A DNA stretch of 64,000 nucleotides from Lachnospiraceae bacterium UBA4260 (lineage in GTDB: Bacteria > Bacillota > Clostridia > Lachnospirales > Lachnospiraceae): assembly GCA_002395235.1 (NCBI GenBank), contig DGWK01000011.1, positions 5,160-69,159 of the forward strand. The letters are read 5' to 3'. The position numbers and the translations under genes were made by a program. The stretch's first letter is position 1. Each line of letters opens with the position of its first letter. Below the pieces are notes generated by a model. It was not told the DNA's origin, searched no databases, and saw only the letters and a list, made by a program, of their open reading frames with translations. Shown here piece by piece: positions 61,945 to 64,000 of this stretch.

Positions 61945-63180
61945 ATGAAAAAAAGAGCAGTAGCAGCAGTTCTTGCTGCTGTAATCGTAACAGCGATGAC
62001 CGGATGCGGCAGTTCCGGCACCCAGACGACAGAGAACGCGGCAGCGGTGGCGACGACAGCAGAAGCAGCGACAGAAGTGGCGGCGGAAGAAGAGTGGATG
62101 AATGATCCCACTGCCTATCTGTCCGGCATTACAGCTTCTGACTATGTGGACCTTCCGGCTGACTACGCGTCACTCACTGTTGAAGTCGCTCCTGTAGCTG
62201 AAGTCACGGATGAAGAAGTCGAAGCAATGATCGACAGCCAGAGACAGGCGAAGAGAGAACTCAAGGAAGTGACAAAGAGGACAACTGTGCGGGAAGGCGA
62301 CGTCGTCAACATCGACTATGTAGGCAGGATCGACGGCGAAGAGTTTGACGGCGGAAGCGCAGAGGGGTACAATCTTGAGATCGGATCCAACTCTTTTATC
62401 GAGGGGTTTGAGAGCGGACTGATCGACCAGAAGGTAGGCGATACGGTAACACTGGAACTCACCTTCCCCGAGGACTACGGCGACAGCACCAAGGCGGGCG
62501 TAGACGCGGAATTTGAAGTAACCATCAACTCCATTCAGGAGTATGTGGTGCCGGAGCTCACAGACCAGTTTGTGACCGATCTGGGAATCACGGATGAGTT
62601 CGGCAATCCGGTGAGCACCGCAGACGAACTGCGCACATATGTCAGAAATTATCTGGTCGAGGAAAATGAGAGCCAGTACACACAGAGACTGGAAGAGGCG
62701 ATCAGAAATGCTCTCAGTGAGAAGACCACATTTAAGAAAGATGTTCCGCCGGCCATGGTGCTGAGAAACAGCGAAGCGATCGTGAATGAGCTCACATCTT
62801 ACGCGACGCAGTACGGCATCGATCTTAAGACTCTCATGCAGATCGCTTACGGATCCACGGAAGAGAGCTATATGCAGGACATTAACGACATGGCTGTCGA
62901 GAATGTCAAGAAGAGCATCATGCTCAAGGCGATCGGCGATAAGGAAGGCCTCACCCTGTCGGATGACGCGTTCCAGACAGAGCTGGAAGTTGCCGTCAGC
63001 AACAGCGGATTTACATCTGTGGAAGAAGTGGCCAGAGAAGATATCGAGGCCTACAGAGAGATCCTCGACAAGAGAAAGATCATGGATTTCCTCAAGAGCA
63101 AGACTACCGTAGTCGCGCCCGCAGCAGAGGAAGGATCAACAGGCAATACGGCAGCGCCCGCAGCAGAGGCTGCACAGTGA
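61945..63180 (+). CDS. Trigger-factor-like FKBP lipoprotein
   Basis: This 411-residue protein looks like a secreted foldase. Residues 1-20 are a lipoprotein signal with lipobox AMTGC (Cys21). A Thr/Ala/Glu linker follows. An FKBP peptidyl-prolyl isomerase domain (about 120-200) has REGDVVNIDYVGRIDGEEFDG and FIEGFESGLIDQKVGDTVTL. The C-terminal helical part (about 205-385) matches the trigger-factor chaperone domain. The ribosome-binding N-terminal domain of true trigger factor is missing, and a low-complexity Ala/Glu tail ends the protein. It would act outside the membrane. Confidence 0.85.
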   Translation: MKKRAVAAVLAAVIVTAMTGCGSSGTQTTENAAAVATTAEAATEVAAEEEWMNDPTAYLSGITASDYVDLPADYASLTVEVAPVAEVTDEEVEAMIDSQRQAKRELKEVTKRTTVREGDVVNIDYVGRIDGEEFDGGSAEGYNLEIGSNSFIEGFESGLIDQKVGDTVTLELTFPEDYGDSTKAGVDAEFEVTINSIQEYVVPELTDQFVTDLGITDEFGNPVSTADELRTYVRNYLVEENESQYTQRLEEAIRNALSEKTTFKKDVPPAMVLRNSEAIVNELTSYATQYGIDLKTLMQIAYGSTEESYMQDINDMAVENVKKSIMLKAIGDKEGLTLSDDAFQTELEVAVSNSGFTSVEEVAREDIEAYREILDKRKIMDFLKSKTTVVAPAAEEGSTGNTAAPAAEAAQ

Positions 63181-63242
63181 TCAGCGCGGAGCATTCGGGA
63201 CGCTGAACAGTATATACATAACAGAAACAAAGGAGTGGGGAA

Positions 63243-64000
63243 ATGAGACAGGATTATCAGCTCGTGACTGTACGCGGGCTTTTTGACAGGAAAGAAAGTT
63301 ATGCAGACAAGACGGTGACGGTAGGCGGCTGGATCCGCAACAACCGCGATTCCAAGGCGATCGGGTTTATCGCGCTCGCGGACGGCTCGTGCTTCCAGAA
63401 CCTGCAGCTGGTCTACAGCAGTGAACTGGAGAATTTTGCTCAGATCGCGAAGATGAACGTCGGAACGGCAATCATTGCGACGGGCAAAATAGTGCTGACC
63501 CCCGGCGCGAAGCAGCCCCTGGAGATGCAGGTTGAAAAGATCGAACTGGAAGGCGCTTCCACAGCCGATTACCCGCTTCAGAAAAAGCGCCACAGCTTCG
63601 AGTACCTCAGAACGATTCCGCATCTTCGTCCCCGCACCAACACTTTCGCGGCGACGTACCGCGTGCGCTCGCTGATCGCTTACGCGATCCACTCCTTCTT
63701 CATGGAGAGAGGCTTTGTCTATGTGCACTCCCCCATTATCACGGGAAGTGACGCAGAAGGCGCAGGAGAGATGTTCCAGGTGACCACTCTTCCTCTGGAT
63801 CAGCTTCCTCTCACTGAGGACGGGAAAGTCGATTATTCACAGGACTTTTTTGGCAAACCTACAAACCTGACAGTCAGCGGACAGCTGGATGTCGAGACTT
63901 TCGCGTTTGCTTTCAGGGATGTGTATACCTTCGGCCCCACATTCCGCGCCGAGAAATCCAACACGACCCGCCACGCGGCGGAGTTCTGGATGATCGAGCC
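63243..64000 (+). CDS. asnS: Asparaginyl-tRNA synthetase (partial)
   Basis: The 252 residues in the window start [17 protein letters not shown] and show the OB-fold anticodon domain ([19 protein letters not shown]), then class II motifs: [38 protein letters not shown] and [24 protein letters not shown]. The latter distinguishes AsnRS/AspRS; the [11 protein letters not shown] form fits AsnRS. The catalytic C-terminus lies beyond the window. AAAGGAG precedes ATG. Confidence 0.93.
   Translation, partial: MRQDYQLVTVRGLFDRKESYADKTVTVGGWIRNNRDSKAIGFIALADGSCFQNLQLVYSSELENFAQIAKMNVGTAIIATGKIVLTPGAKQPLEMQVEKIELEGASTADYPLQKKRHSFEYLRTIPHLRPRTNTFAATYRVRSLIAYAIHSFFMERGFVYVHSPIITGSDAEGAGEMFQVTTLPLDQLPLTEDGKVDYSQDFFGKPTNLTVSGQLDVETFAFAFRDVYTFGPTFRAEKSNTTRHAAEFWMIE

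Overview
The window reads as chromosomal DNA from a Gram-positive anaerobe of the class Clostridia, most likely Lachnospiraceae. This is inferred from gene content, not measured. The support is moderately high GC, strong AGGAGG ribosome sites, the paired glgC/glgD genes, a one-chain pyruvate:ferredoxin oxidoreductase with a small 2[4Fe-4S] ferredoxin, SpoVG, MecA, GdpP, DnaD/DnaI and a eukaryote-like (type 2) isoleucyl-tRNA synthetase. Both edges cut genes: an FN3/L,D-transpeptidase-like gene at base 1 and asnS at base 64000. I see no rRNA, tRNA, CRISPR array, transposase or phage gene.

Layout. 1-5.7 kb (minus strand) is the accessory-looking part: a secreted FN3 protein, a 5'-truncated iron-sulfur aldo/keto reductase, a double alpha/beta-hydrolase fusion, and a tight three-gene operon of unknown function whose first protein carries about four copies of a roughly 62-residue repeat. 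5.7-12.6 kb holds rlmI, degV, ilvE, a LicC-like cytidylyltransferase and iorAB. 12.6-19 kb is core replication and translation: rpsF-ssb-rpsR, licD, then gdpP-rplI-dnaB. 19-25 kb has paaK and an ACT protein (partners of iorAB in aryl-acid metabolism), then ferredoxin and nifJ. 25-34 kb has mecA, a GH18 protein, the Sua5 gene, upp, comEB and the minus-strand operon dnaD-dnaI-prs. 34-43 kb has murC, glgC-glgD-spoVG and pth-mfd. 43-55 kb has an ECF S-component, pncB, ileS, glgP, ddl and murF. 55-64 kb has pyrC, plsC, the chain pyrK-pyrD-ispE-gntR-DUF1934, a membrane-anchored protein, a trigger-factor-like lipoprotein and asnS.

Themes. Aromatic amino acids and 2-oxo acids can be handled through ferredoxin chemistry (ilvE, iorAB, paaK, ACT protein, nifJ, ferredoxin). 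The envelope is covered by murC, ddl, murF, plsC, licC/licD and the L,D-transpeptidase-like and GH18 proteins. Glycogen synthesis (glgCD) and breakdown (glgP) and pyrimidine synthesis and salvage (pyrC, pyrKD, upp, comEB) are also present.

The most unusual signals lie between genes. (1) A roughly 110-base element in the leaders of ddl and plsC folds into the same series of hairpins in both copies, with compensatory base changes, and has partial copies before rplI, iorA and comEB. (2) A perfect 35-bp-arm palindrome after iorB has a single-arm copy directly after mfd, a REP/REPIN-like arrangement. (3) A second palindromic repeat family follows glgP. (4) Four DnaA-box-like nonamers sit next to dnaD/dnaI. 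The unknown operon at 3.6-5.7 kb is the best protein-level candidate for something undescribed.
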